Of a stretch of 64,000 nucleotides of DNA, positions 54,721-64,000 are shown in pieces. Every line of letters starts with the position of its first letter. The first letter of the stretch is position 1. The notes under the pieces are model-generated. The model was given only the letters and a program-made list of their open reading frames with translations, made no database searches and was not told the origin of the DNA. The stretch is from Eublepharis macularius (lineage: Eukaryota; Chordata; Lepidosauria; Squamata; Eublepharidae). The position numbers and the translations under genes were made by a program. The stretch lies in NCBI RefSeq assembly GCF_028583425.1, contig NC_072791.1:11117868-11181867 (forward strand), given 5' to 3'.

Positions 54721-55410
54721 ACATACATTACCTACTGTGAAACATTGTCTGCTTATTTTTAAATGTCACCGAATTTACTAAATTTGTTTTTGTCTTAGCG
54801 GCAGGCACTTAGGGAGCAGATGGCCCTTACTTCTTTCCCTGAGTTGAGGGTGGTAGTAAAGTACCATGAAGGCACATTGTTTTTTGACACCTGACAAACT
54901 GCACTATGTCTATTAGCAGGATTTCATTCTGATTCTGAAAACTGATATGAATGACATAACTGCCCCCCTTCTCTCTTGCAAACAAAGTCCTTGGAGCTAT
55001 CGGCATGGCCATAAATCACGAAGAACATAGCACGGCCCACAGCTTGCCCTGCGTTGTAACTCATCGCTAACCCATAAAGCACCCGCGGTAATGCATAGGA
55101 CAAGAACGCAAACTGGCCAGATGATGTTGTTATTCTTATTCTCCTGTTCTTCATGGAAATTACCACTTCTTTTTGTAAGGAGGAGGAGGAGGCCAGAGAC
55201 AGGGTGGACAGCAGGAGTTTGCTTGAGAGAAATGGGAAAGCATCCTGCATGGATTTAGTATTCTCTGGCAATGCAGGAACTGAGTGGAAGAACGCAGCAG
55301 AAGGGGAAAGAGACATACAGGGCGCATAAGCTCTACCACTGAACGCTGGGGTCAGGAGCCACCAAGGAACAGAACTGGGTGTCTCGGAGCTGGGATACCC
55401 TTTTGTGATG
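54721..55410. other. Unassigned sequence
   Basis: No repeat recognised. A 130-codon minus-strand frame (55316-54924) has no recognised domain and no convincing splice sites. Confidence 0.35.
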
Positions 55411-55418
55411 CCCCAGTT

Positions 55419-55744
55419 CAGGGCTTTTTTCTGGGAAAAGAGGTGGTGGAACTCAGTGGTGGAACTCAGGACCGCACATTGAGGTCACTTTGGGTCAGTT
55501 GGAACAAGGGGGGAGTTTTTAAAAGTTTAAATCGCCCTCGGGGAAAATGGTCACATGGCCGGTACCTCCGCCCCCAGATCTCCAGACGGAGGGGAGTTTA
55601 GATTGCCCTCCGCACCACTGGTGTGGAGGCCAATCTAAACTCCCCTCTGTCTGGAGATCAGGGGGTGGGGCCACTGGCCATGTGACCATTTTCAAGAAGT
55701 GCTGGAACTCCATTCCACCGTGTTCCTGCTGGAAAAAAGCCCTG
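55419..55744. mobile_element. hAT-type MITE with CAGGGCTTTTTTC termini
   Basis: Inverted ends CAGGGCTTTTTTC and GAAAAAAGCCCTG approximately. Perfect 8-bp duplication CCCCAGTT at 55411-55418 and 55745-55752. An internal inverted repeat is centred near 55622. Same family as 34473-34756. Confidence 0.95.
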
Positions 55745-55754
55745 CCCCAGTTGA

Positions 55755-55955
55755 ACATACAAAGGTACCTTCTCCTGAGAGCTCTGCGGTCCATCTTGCT
55801 CAATACTGTCTACTCAGCCTATTAGAGGCTCTCTGGCAGGTCTCTGGCACAAAACACACACGCACGAAGATCTTTTAAATGGAGAATCTGGGGATTGAAC
55901 CTGGGACTTGTTGCATGCAAAGCAAATGTGCTGTACCCACTGAGCCACAACCTCT
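55755..55955 (-). repeat. tRNA-derived SINE
   Basis: Read on the minus strand, 'gtgctcagtgggtacagcac'-type head and 'gcaacaagtcccaggttcaa' box B are tRNA-like. The tail is on the left. Confidence 0.65.
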
Positions 55956-56334
55956 CCCTCCTTCCTTCCCAGGACAATTGTGCTGTAACTTCTCCCAGGC
56001 TCTGGGGTAACTCCAGAGGACCAATTCCTTTCCCAAAGCTTCTAGTTCAGGCTTGGTTTTTCCCACCTGAGCCCATCGCTCCCAGGTTGAAAAGCATCTG
56101 TGGGAAGAAGTTCCCGTATTGTTGCCATTACCTTCTGTGAATGGCAAGAACAGAGGTGCCATTTAATTTACAGGGAAGTTTCCTGGGAGGCCACTGGCCA
56201 AAAGCAAACCGGGTTGAGCCCTGGCAGCTCTGTCAGTACCTCAAGAGCCACTAAGCTTATTCCTTTCAGAGGGAGTGATGATCTGTGTTAATTCGTCAGT
56301 CGTCTCCTGCACTGATGCCAGTTTGCAAAAAGTG

Positions 56335-56515
56335 GTAAATGTTGATGGTCTGTTAAGGTCTGTGCTGTCTACTCTGACAGCCAGTAGCTCTCCCGGTTCT
56401 TATGCAAAGGTGCTTCGCATCACCTATGACAACTGGAGATGCCAAGGATGGATCCTCATGCCTTCTACATACAAAGCGATGCCCTGCCGCAGAACCACAG
56501 ATAAGGATGCCAGCC
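56335..56515 (-). repeat. tRNA-derived SINE
   Basis: Inverse of the 20044 family: 'tctactctgacagccagtag', 'ggttcttatgcaaaggtgct', 'aaagcgatgccctgccgcag'. Confidence 0.7.
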
Positions 56516-57214
56516 CTTGGTGTTGGGGGTGGGGGGAGAGAATTCTTGGATATCACTTCCTGTTTCCAGATCCAGAGGAGTTAGCTGTGTTAGTCTGTAG
56601 TAGCAAAATTTACTATTTTATTTCCTGATTCTGTGTTTTTACCACAGAAATTTTGAAATTCCTAGAGTGTCATGACATCACTTCCTGTTTTAAAACAGGA
56701 AGTGTCTTCTTTTTTCCCTTCCCACTTTCCTCCTGCTGCTCCACTGAGTGAGGGTGGGAGATAGGGAACATCAGAGGTTCTCCATTGTTACCGGGTAAGT
56801 AAGGCAGCTGCAGCCCTCCCCTGCAATGCTGCTTCATAGCCTCTTAGGTGCCGTTCAGCTTGGCTTGCTCTTGGGCTGTTTTTACTTTCAGGTCTGCCCC
56901 TGGTGAACTGCCCAAGTAGACAGCATTTGCATCTATGCAGCACCCCCTTGTTACTTTAACAGTGTAATCTAAGAACACTTTCTTGGGAGTAAGCCTGGTT
57001 GAATAGACCCAAGTTGGATTCTTAATAGCCTAGTTTAGGATTGCCCTCTGTATGACCTTCTGGTCTCCTCTAATCTTTTGATCCCGTGCTTTGGTGCCAA
57101 TGGAACTTTATCTCACACATAAAATGGTGACTTTTTAAGAGCCATGTTTAAATGTCCTCAAATATTAGGTGAGATTCTGTGATGGCTTCTGCCAGTTACA
57201 GCGTTTTCCCCCCA

Positions 57215-57660
57215 GCACAATTTGTTTGTTTGTTTCCATTTCTGTTCCACCCTCCCCACACCGGCAGGCTCTCGGTGGATTACATTGATACACATTAAAA
57301 TTTTGCATTCCACAATTTAAAATCACAATAAATACAATATAAATACTTAAAATACAAATACAAAGCAGCACAAATAATTCATTTTAGTCTATTTTCAGCC
57401 GTCACTTGGACGTGGATGTTCTGATAGGGAGGGCCCCGTTCTACCTTATTCGGCCAGCGGGGGCCCTGCCCAGCAGCAACCATACGCTTGGCAAAACAGC
57501 TCCAGAAAAGTCGGAAAGATACCAGATCCTGCTGGGCCCTGGTCTCATTAGACCAGGATCCACCAGGTTGGAGCCAGGACCGAAAAGGCCCTGGCTCTGG
57601 TTGATGCTAGGCGGGCCTCCCTGGGGCCAGGGACCATTAATAGCTGTTTGTTGCCAGATC
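57215..57660 (-). mobile_element. L2-type LINE 3' end
   Basis: Inverse text matches 63470-63960 closely ('tcaaccagagccagggcctt', 'ttttcggtcctggctccaac', 'gtggggagggtggaac'). It ends in GTTT/AAAC repeats. Confidence 0.8.
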
Positions 57661-57719
57661 GAAATGTCCTCTGGGGCACATATGGGGAGAGGCAATGGTC
57701 CGCCGGCTCTTTCATCTTC

Positions 57720-58480
57720 CAGGAAATGAGTGTGGTGGTGTTGGAGTGATTTGTATGTTGATTTGAGCCTTTGAAAAAGACATTGTCGAAACGGGAAAGC
57801 AGGCTGGTGACACATTTTTGGATGGGCTCAGCTTTAACCACTGGGCAGTGTTGTTGTGTGAAGATATTCCATACGGATATGAACAGTTCTGAAACTTCAA
57901 ACAAATATCAACAGCTTTGAAACAGAACAAAGAACAAGATCATACAGGTTTTCATAGCCCAATCTTGGAGATTTTCAGATGTAACTACTAGGAAATGCTG
58001 TCATCTGAGGATACTCCACACAGATATTTATAGTTTTCAAGCTCCACACAGATATTAACAGCTTTGAAATAGAACAAGAACTAAGAATATATAGTTTACA
58101 ACTCTGGCATTTGGAATCCAAAGTGGACTGGAAGGACTGGACGCTTGATGAATATTCATGATTATTTATGAAGGTTTATTAGCTGTATATTTGTTGTAGT
58201 ATATTTATTGTAGAATATTTATCACATTTGAGCACTTGCACTTTTGTAAGAATCAAAAATATAAAAATTTACAAAATATATTTAATATATAACCTTCGAG
58301 GTTTGTAATTTGTTTTGGATCAAATTTATAATATGATGTAATATGTTTATTGCTTTTCCGGCCGAAGCCATAAGCCATACAAACACCAACAAAATATGAA
58401 CTGTACACTTGAACATACCCAATTTACATAGACATAACTCGTCATTATTACTTTAAACTATCTAAACTCATGAAAATCTT
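57720..58480. other. Unassigned A+T-rich retroelement-like segment
   Basis: 'gcctttgaaaaagacattgtcg' and 'gagcacttgcacttttgtaa' loosely recall the insertion at 9955-10460. Identity not settled. Confidence 0.35.
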
Positions 58481-58489
58481 GTTGGATCA

Positions 58490-58870
58490 AATTCAAGGGA
58501 AGCCCTGTGTAGAGCGTGTCACAGTAGTCTAACCTAGAGGTGACCGTTGCCTGTAGTTAAGTCGCGGGTCGAGAGAAAGGGGGCCAGCTGCCTGGTCTGT
58601 CGAAGACGGAAAAAAGAAGACCTGGCAACCACAGCGACCTGAACCTCCATATTCAAGGGGACATCCAGGATCACTCCCAGGCTCCCGACTCTCGGGGCTG
58701 GTATAAGTACCGCCCCGTCGAGAGTAGGAAGCCGGGATCCCGAATCCACGCACCCGCAACTCAAGTACAAGAGCCTTTCGCTGACGTATTGCCGTTAGTG
58801 AAACATATTTGCCGAAGCCATCCCATCGGGTCTGCGATATAAGGGCTGGTTTAAATAAGGGGAACATCTC
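58490..58870 (-). mobile_element. L2-type LINE 3' region
   Basis: 'cacagtagtctaacctagag', 'caggatcactcccaggctcc' and 'gtcgcgggtcgagagaaagg' on the plus strand are the inverse of a common L2-like 3' region. Confidence 0.65.
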
Positions 58871-59416
58871 CCCTTCAATCATTTCTCCTCTTGTTTTGTC
58901 AACAGGCATTTTAAAAAAATTGATTGAAACTTGCTTAGAGATTAACATCCTCCAGCTGCTGCTTTGACGATTAATATAAGAATATTCTCAACCTGCTCCA
59001 GTTCCTAGTTTACCGCCCCCACCCCGCAGCCTCACCATGTGTTTTTCTCTACCGGGACCTAACAAATTAGGGGTGGCTTTGCACACACACAGCTTCAGAA
59101 TATTTTAAGCTTCTTATCTAAATTCTGCAAATATTTCTAGGTCAGAACTGCTGCACTTCAGCCTGAAACCAGACAGACGAGGTATTTGAACTGAAGAGGT
59201 GATTAAACCAGGTCACAGAGAGAGATTTATTATAAGGGTCAGTTCGGCATATTTTGCTCAGTTCCAAGAAGTACGATTAACCTGGGTTGGTTATGGTCGT
59301 GTTTTATTGTTGCAAAGATAAAAATCTTTGCACTGAAAACATTTTTTAAAGATCTGGAGTTTTCCTCTGCATCTTGGAGGGCTTATAGCTTGATGTCCCT
59401 TCCAGGTGGCTTAATG

Positions 59417-60470
59417 TAGAGTTGCCAATTCTGGGTTGGGAGATTCCTGGAGATTTTGGGGGTGGGGCTTGGAAGAGTACAGGATTTGGAGAAGAAAGGA
59501 ACTTCAGCATAGCATAATGCCGCTGCAAGTCAGCCCCATTGGCGCAGCAGGCAGCTGGGATGGCAGCCGGGTGGCCTCCAGCCCTCCCGCTCAGTTGTCC
59601 CGCGCCGCCCCGGCTGCCTGCTGCACCTGACCCCCAGCTGTGTGCAGGAGGTGGCGGCGGCAGCATGGGGCAACTGGGGGGTCCCAGGAAACTGCCCACT
59701 GAAGACTGCCCTGCACTGCTGCCGCCAGCACACGCTCCCACCTGGGCACAGCAGCTGCGGGCCAGGCGCGGCAGGCAGCAAGGGTGGTGCGTGGGCGGCT
59801 TCCCAGCTCTACATCATGTGCCCCTGCCCTGGCGCTCCCTCTGGCGCCTCAGCGCTCAAGATGGCTGCCGGACCTGCCTCCATGGATGCACTGGCCCTGG
59901 CTCCAGCCTTGAAACAAACTGGCTCATCCACTTCTAAGGAAGCCTACTCAGGAGATCTCAACAACTATCGACCAGTCTCAAATGTTCTATTCCTGAGCAA
60001 GGTGATTGAATGGGTGGCAGCTGGACAACTTCAGGCTTTCCTGGATGAGGCAGATTGTTTTGATTCTTTCCAATCTGTTTTCAGGCCTGGATATTGGACA
60101 GAAACAGCCTTGGTCGCCCTCGTGGATGACGGACAGAGGGAGGGCAACTACCTCTCTGTGGCTTTTGATACCATTGATCATGGTATTCTTCTGGACCGTC
60201 TTTTTGGATTGGATTGGGAGGCACCGTACTGTGGTGGTTCCAGTACTACCTGAAAGGTAGGTGCTGGGGGTGGTGCTGGGGGGCTGCTGCTCAGCCCCTT
60301 AGCCTTTGGCCTGTGGGGTCCCAACATTTCCGACTTTTCCCATATGCTCTTTTAAGATCTAAATGAAGCCACTGGGTGTGGTCCTCAGGAGATCTGGGCT
60401 GGGTTGTCTAGAGATCAGTTGGAATTCTGGGAGATCTTCAGGCCCCACCCGAAGGTTGGTAACCCTAGGT
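59417..60470. mobile_element. Short-repeat arms with an L2-type RT fragment inside
   Basis: Outer parts 'gagttgccaattctgggttg' (left) and 'ccccacccgaaggttggtaa' (right) are the two ends of the 'gttgccaact' repeat. Inside, plus-strand 59930-60250 encodes NYRPVSNVLFLSKVIEWVAA, FDSFQSVFRPGYWTETALVA and LSVAFDTIDHGILLDRL, the reverse transcriptase of an L2-type LINE with a small deletion. 59540-59930 is GC-rich and unassigned. Confidence 0.7.
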
Positions 60471-60754
60471 TACTGCAGGGGCCTTGTCATGGTAAGTGGG
60501 GGCATCAATCAAAACAGGGCAGGGCTCTCAGCCCGCTCCCAGACACAGTGCCAGCCCTATGCAGAATTTAAGGTCGTTGGTTTCAGTGTCCATAGCTGTG
60601 CATAGAATTGTTTTGATAAAAAGACAAGAGAAAGCTCATGATGGAGAACTGAACCTCCCACATGCAACCTCTATCTGCTGCACCATACTCTTGAAGGAGG
60701 GCCTTCTCTGTGTGCCCAGTTCAAAGTGTATCAGACAAAGGAAGTTATGGCCTA

Positions 60755-61210
60755 CACATAAGAAGAACCCTGTGGGATCAGACCAGTGGTCCATCTAGTC
60801 CAGCATCCTGTCACACACTGGCCAACCAGTTACTCTGGAGGGCCAACAACAGTGCATAGAACCTGAGGCCCAGTGTTGCCTCTTGGCAGTGGGATTCAGA
60901 GATTGGCTGCTTCTGTTTGTGGAGGCTCTCTTCAGGCACCATGGCTAGTAGCCCTTGATGGATCTCTTCTTCATGAATCTAACCCCCTTTGAAAGCCAGC
61001 CACGCTCCTGAGCAATCACTATGTCCTCTGGAAATGAATTCCACAGTCGCCAGTTGAGTAAAGTTTTTCCTTTGGGCTGCCCTGACTTAGTTCCCAACTA
61101 TTTCATCAGGTGCCCCCCGGTTCTAGTGTGATGGGAGAGAGAGAGAGAGAAAGCTCCCTCTGTCTGATTTCTTCACCCCATTCATAATTTTATAAACCCC
61201 TCTCATGTCC
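60755..61210 (+). repeat. Squamate interspersed repeat
   Basis: 'gtgggatcagaccagtggtc', 'catctagtccagcatcctgt', 'ctggccaaccagttactctg' and 'aggcaccatggctagtagcc' form a well-preserved repeat. It ends at a GAGA run and 'aaacccctctcatgtccctc'. Family not certain (CR1- or L2-related). Confidence 0.6.
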
Positions 61211-61659
61211 CTCCCCTTGGCCTTCCTACCCATGCTGTTGTCAGATCAAGAACGGAAGAAAAGCCCTGCCGGGTTACAGCAAAGGCTCTTTTTGCCCAGG
61301 GTTCTGTTTCTGACAACGGACACAAAATGCTTCTGGGAAGTATGACATGGATGTAGAAGCTGTCCCAGGTAGCTAGCAAGGGGCAGTTCTAAACTGAGTG
61401 CGGAAGAGCTCCCCAGAGTCCTTTTGCAGCTGCAGATGGGGTAAGGGGGAAAAAACCAAGAACAGAATCTACTTCCTAAAGACAAGCGAGTGGGAGTCTG
61501 CACGTATAGCGACTGAGGTTCACTACCTTCTTGGCCTTGGGTCATCTTCACCGGACTCTGCTCTTTCTAGAGTTTAATGTTTAACAAACGTGTATCTCAC
61601 AGCCAGGCACAGTGATCATACTGTGCGAGGATTTGGCCTTTTGGTCCCCTTAAATGCTT

Positions 61660-61880
61660 GAACACAAATAAAGCTGTCTTATCCTGAATCAGAACATCGG
61701 CCGACCAAGGTCAGCATCGTCTACTCTGACCGGCAGCAGCTCTCCGGCGTCCCTGGTCAAGGGTCTTTCACATCACCTACTGTTGAATCCTTTAATTGAA
61801 GATGCTGGGAATTGGGCCTGGGAATTCCTGAACGCCGAACAGATGCTCTGCCGCAGCTCCTCGCAATGCCCACCCAAAGG
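61660..61880 (-). repeat. tRNA-derived SINE
   Basis: Tail 'aaagctgtcttatcctgaat' then 'gaccaaggtcagcatcgtct'. Head inverse 'gatgctctgccgcagctcc'. Confidence 0.75.
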
Positions 61881-62276
61881 GTTTCATCACACAAAGAACT
61901 TATATGCGAATGATATCACAACAACGAGGGACATAATAGAATCTGTTCCACAGGCTTGGCCAAGTTCTCCAGTGTTGTCATGTTGATTAAAAAGGGGGAT
62001 TAAATGAGAAGCATTATCAGTGCAGGGGATAAAGAATCCACATTGCGTTGCTACAATGGAACCACACGGTATCTACGAATGCTGCTAGCGCAGAGCTTTG
62101 AATGCCGATCGCAAGCAGGGAAGAGTTCAATTAGCTCCCTGCAGGCAATCTTTATTTGTTCTTGGCTTGAGATGCCTCCTTTCTACAGAAGGTTGGATAA
62201 GGTATGACGGAGGCATCGTTGCCCATTGTTGAGAATTAGCAAATGTTCTTCGTTCAGTCATGAAAGTGTTAAACTG
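61881..62276. other. Unassigned sequence
   Basis: No gene or repeat recognised. Confidence 0.35.
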
Positions 62277-62287
62277 TTATTGTGATA

Positions 62288-63326
62288 GTTGTTGTGGGTT
62301 TTCCGGGCTGTATTGCCGTGGTCTTGGCATTGTAGTTCCTGACGTTTCGCCAGCAGCTGTGGCTGGCATCTTCAGAGGTGTAGCACCAAAAGACAGAGAT
62401 CTCTCAGTGTCTTAAGCACCAAAAGACAGAGATCTCTCAGTGTCACAGTGTGGAAAAGATGTAGGTCATTTGTATCTACTCAGGAGGGGTGGGGTTGAGC
62501 TGAGTCATCCTGTAAGAGTTTCCCAGGGTGTGGAATGCTAATGGCGGGAGGCTTCACTGTATCCTGAGGAGGTTCTTTTGCATATGGATTGGTACTTGAT
62601 GTGCTAATCTTCTCTGCAGGGCTATTGTCAGGGATAGAATGTTTTGTTAGCCTGGTGTTTTTCAGAACTGGAAACCATGCTCTGTTCATTCTTAAGGTTT
62701 CTTCTTTCCTGTTGAAGTTTTGCTTATGCTTGTGAATTTCAATGGCTTCCCTGTGCAGTCTGACAAAGTAGTTGGAAGTGTTGTCCAGTATTTTGGTGTC
62801 CTGGAATAAGATACTGTGCCCTGTTTGCGTTAGGCTATGTTCAGCCACTACTGATTTTTCAGGTTGTCCAAGTCTGCAGTGTCTTTCATGTTCTTTTATT
62901 CTTGTCTGGATGCTATGCTTTGTGGTCCCGATGTAAACTTGTCCACAGCTGCAGGGTATACGGTATACTCCTGCAGAGGTGAGGGGGTCTCTACTGTCTT
63001 TTGCTGATCGTAGCATCTGTTGTATTTTTCGGGTGGGTCTGAATACTGCTTGAAGGTTATGCTTTTTCATAAGCTTTCCCATCTGATCAGTAATTCCTTT
63101 GATATATGGCAAAAACACTTTTCCTGTAGGAGACTGTTTTTCCTTGGTTGTTTGATTCATCCCGGGTTTGATTGCTCTTCGGATTTCATTTCTGGAGTAG
63201 CCATTTTCCTGAAGTGCGTGGTTTAGATGATTAATTTCCTCATTGAGAAAGTGCGGCTCACATATCCGTCTTGCACGATCCACTAATGTTTTCATTATGC
63301 CTCTTTTCTGTCGGGGGTGGTGATAC
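62288..63326 (-). mobile_element. 5'-truncated Penelope-like element (family A)
   Basis: On the minus strand an open frame at 63295-62480 (271 codons) covers the end of the reverse transcriptase (HFLNEEINHLNHALQENGYS) and a GIY-YIG endonuclease (GVYRIPCSCGQVYIGTTKHS, then TRIKEHERHCRLGQ, VAEHSLTQTGHSI and REAIEIHKHKQNFN with the catalytic Glu). The 3' side is the family A terminal repeat (62288-62450), including a small duplicated 'accaaaagacagagatctct' block. An 11-bp duplication ttattgtgata sits at 62277-62287 and 63327-63337. The GIY-YIG residues look complete, so decay is slight. Confidence 0.93.
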
Positions 63327-63349
63327 TTATTGTGATACTTTGATAGTAT

Positions 63350-63978
63350 TGTGATACTTCGATAGTATTCAAGGTTTTAGTATTAACTTATAAAGCCCTA
63401 TGCGGACTGGGACTGGCGTGTCTGTGGGACTGCCCCTCCCCATATGAACGCCAGAGGACTCTCTGTTCTAGTGAGAAACATCTGTAAAAGGTCCCTGACC
63501 CCAGGGCCCCCGCCTGGCATCAACCAGGGCCAGGGCCTTTTTGGTCCTGGCCCCAGCCTGGTGGAATGCTCTGTCTGAAGAGACTAAGGCCCGACAAGAT
63601 TTGTTATCCTTTCGCCGGGCCTGCAAGACAGAGCTATTCCACCAGGCATATGGGCAGTGCTGGGCAGGGGCCCCCTGGCCAGTTGATGAGGGATTAGGCC
63701 CTCCCCACCACCAATACCCCCATTTTTTTAAAAAAAACTCTTGAATACAGAGGTGGTCTGAAGTTGTTTTAAATTTGATCAGTGGAATTCTGTGCCACTA
63801 TGTTGATATATATAATTGTATTTTAACTGTAATTTGGATGTTTTTAGAATTGTTAATTATAACAACTGTTTTATATATTTTAACCTTTATGTATTTTGTA
63901 ATCCGCCCTGAGCCTGCTGGAAATGTGGGGAGGGTGGAATAAAAATCGAGAATAAATAAATAAATAAATAAATAATAA
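63350..63978 (+). mobile_element. L2-type LINE 3' end with (AAAT)n tail
   Basis: Codons for PAWWNALSEETKARQDLLSF and RRACKTELFHQAYG are the C-terminal end of an L2-like ORF2. The 3' region then ends in AAAT repeats (63951-63977). Confidence 0.85.
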
Positions 63979-64000
63979 AATACTATTCGATAGTATAGTA

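Noticed and set aside
54924..55316. 130-codon minus-strand frame
   Set aside because: No recognisable domain and no convincing splice signals.

Overview
This is a gene-poor, repeat-dense stretch of vertebrate nuclear DNA, almost certainly from a squamate reptile (lizard; a gecko-like genome is my guess). The reasons are the mixture of tRNA-headed Sauria-type SINEs ('gccagtttggtgtagtggtt' heads), 5S-rRNA-headed SINEs, RTE-BovB, CR1 and L2-type LINEs, Penelope-like elements with GIY-YIG endonuclease ORFs, and many hAT-type MITEs. No bacterial or organellar genes are present.

Two protein-coding loci can be read, both on the minus strand. (1) At the left edge are the first three coding exons of CEP78 (2976-2704, 2124-1950, 1861-1789). 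They are preceded by a CpG-rich promoter at about 5.08-5.48 kb with a plausible non-coding first exon. Exon 2 carries a one-base deficit in a G run that breaks the frame. (2) A complete five-exon two-pore potassium channel of the TALK group (KCNK16-like, 331 aa) runs from 29375 down to 15310. Its 109-bp second exon, too short to stand out as an open frame, sits at 23059-22951 and joins its neighbours exactly in frame. A possible KIF6 C-terminal exon (35140-35035, minus) lies upstream of the channel, where KIF6 sits next to KCNK16 in human. An unrecognised exon-like segment lies at 50007-50149 (+).

Layout: 0-5.6 kb, CEP78 5' part with an L1 ORF1 fragment inside a Penelope terminal repeat, a hairpin, a MITE and a Penelope copy. 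5.6-7.3 kb, MITE-like repeats. 7.4-13.6 kb, a ~154-bp tandem repeat in forward orientation (7.4-11.5 kb) and inverted orientation (12.4-13.6 kb) around a decayed hAT transposase. 13.6-15.2 kb, BovB, minisatellite and CR1 debris. 15.3-29.4 kb, KCNK16-like, whose first intron contains a 3.73-kb hAT-type foldback palindrome (23718-27445) with a perfect 8-bp target duplication. 29.9-31.4 kb, a Penelope element nested inside another Penelope terminal-repeat hairpin, each with its own target duplication. 31.6-64 kb, nested LINE, SINE and MITE layers, a CR1 split by a ~1.1-kb insertion, an LTR-like element, an 884-bp hAT element, and a 5'-truncated Penelope element (62288-63326).

The genes do not form a common pathway: CEP78 is centrosomal and ciliary, and the channel is a background K+ conductance. 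The notable biology is the mobile DNA: the giant palindrome, the two-orientation satellite around a hAT gene, and several dateable nested insertions.
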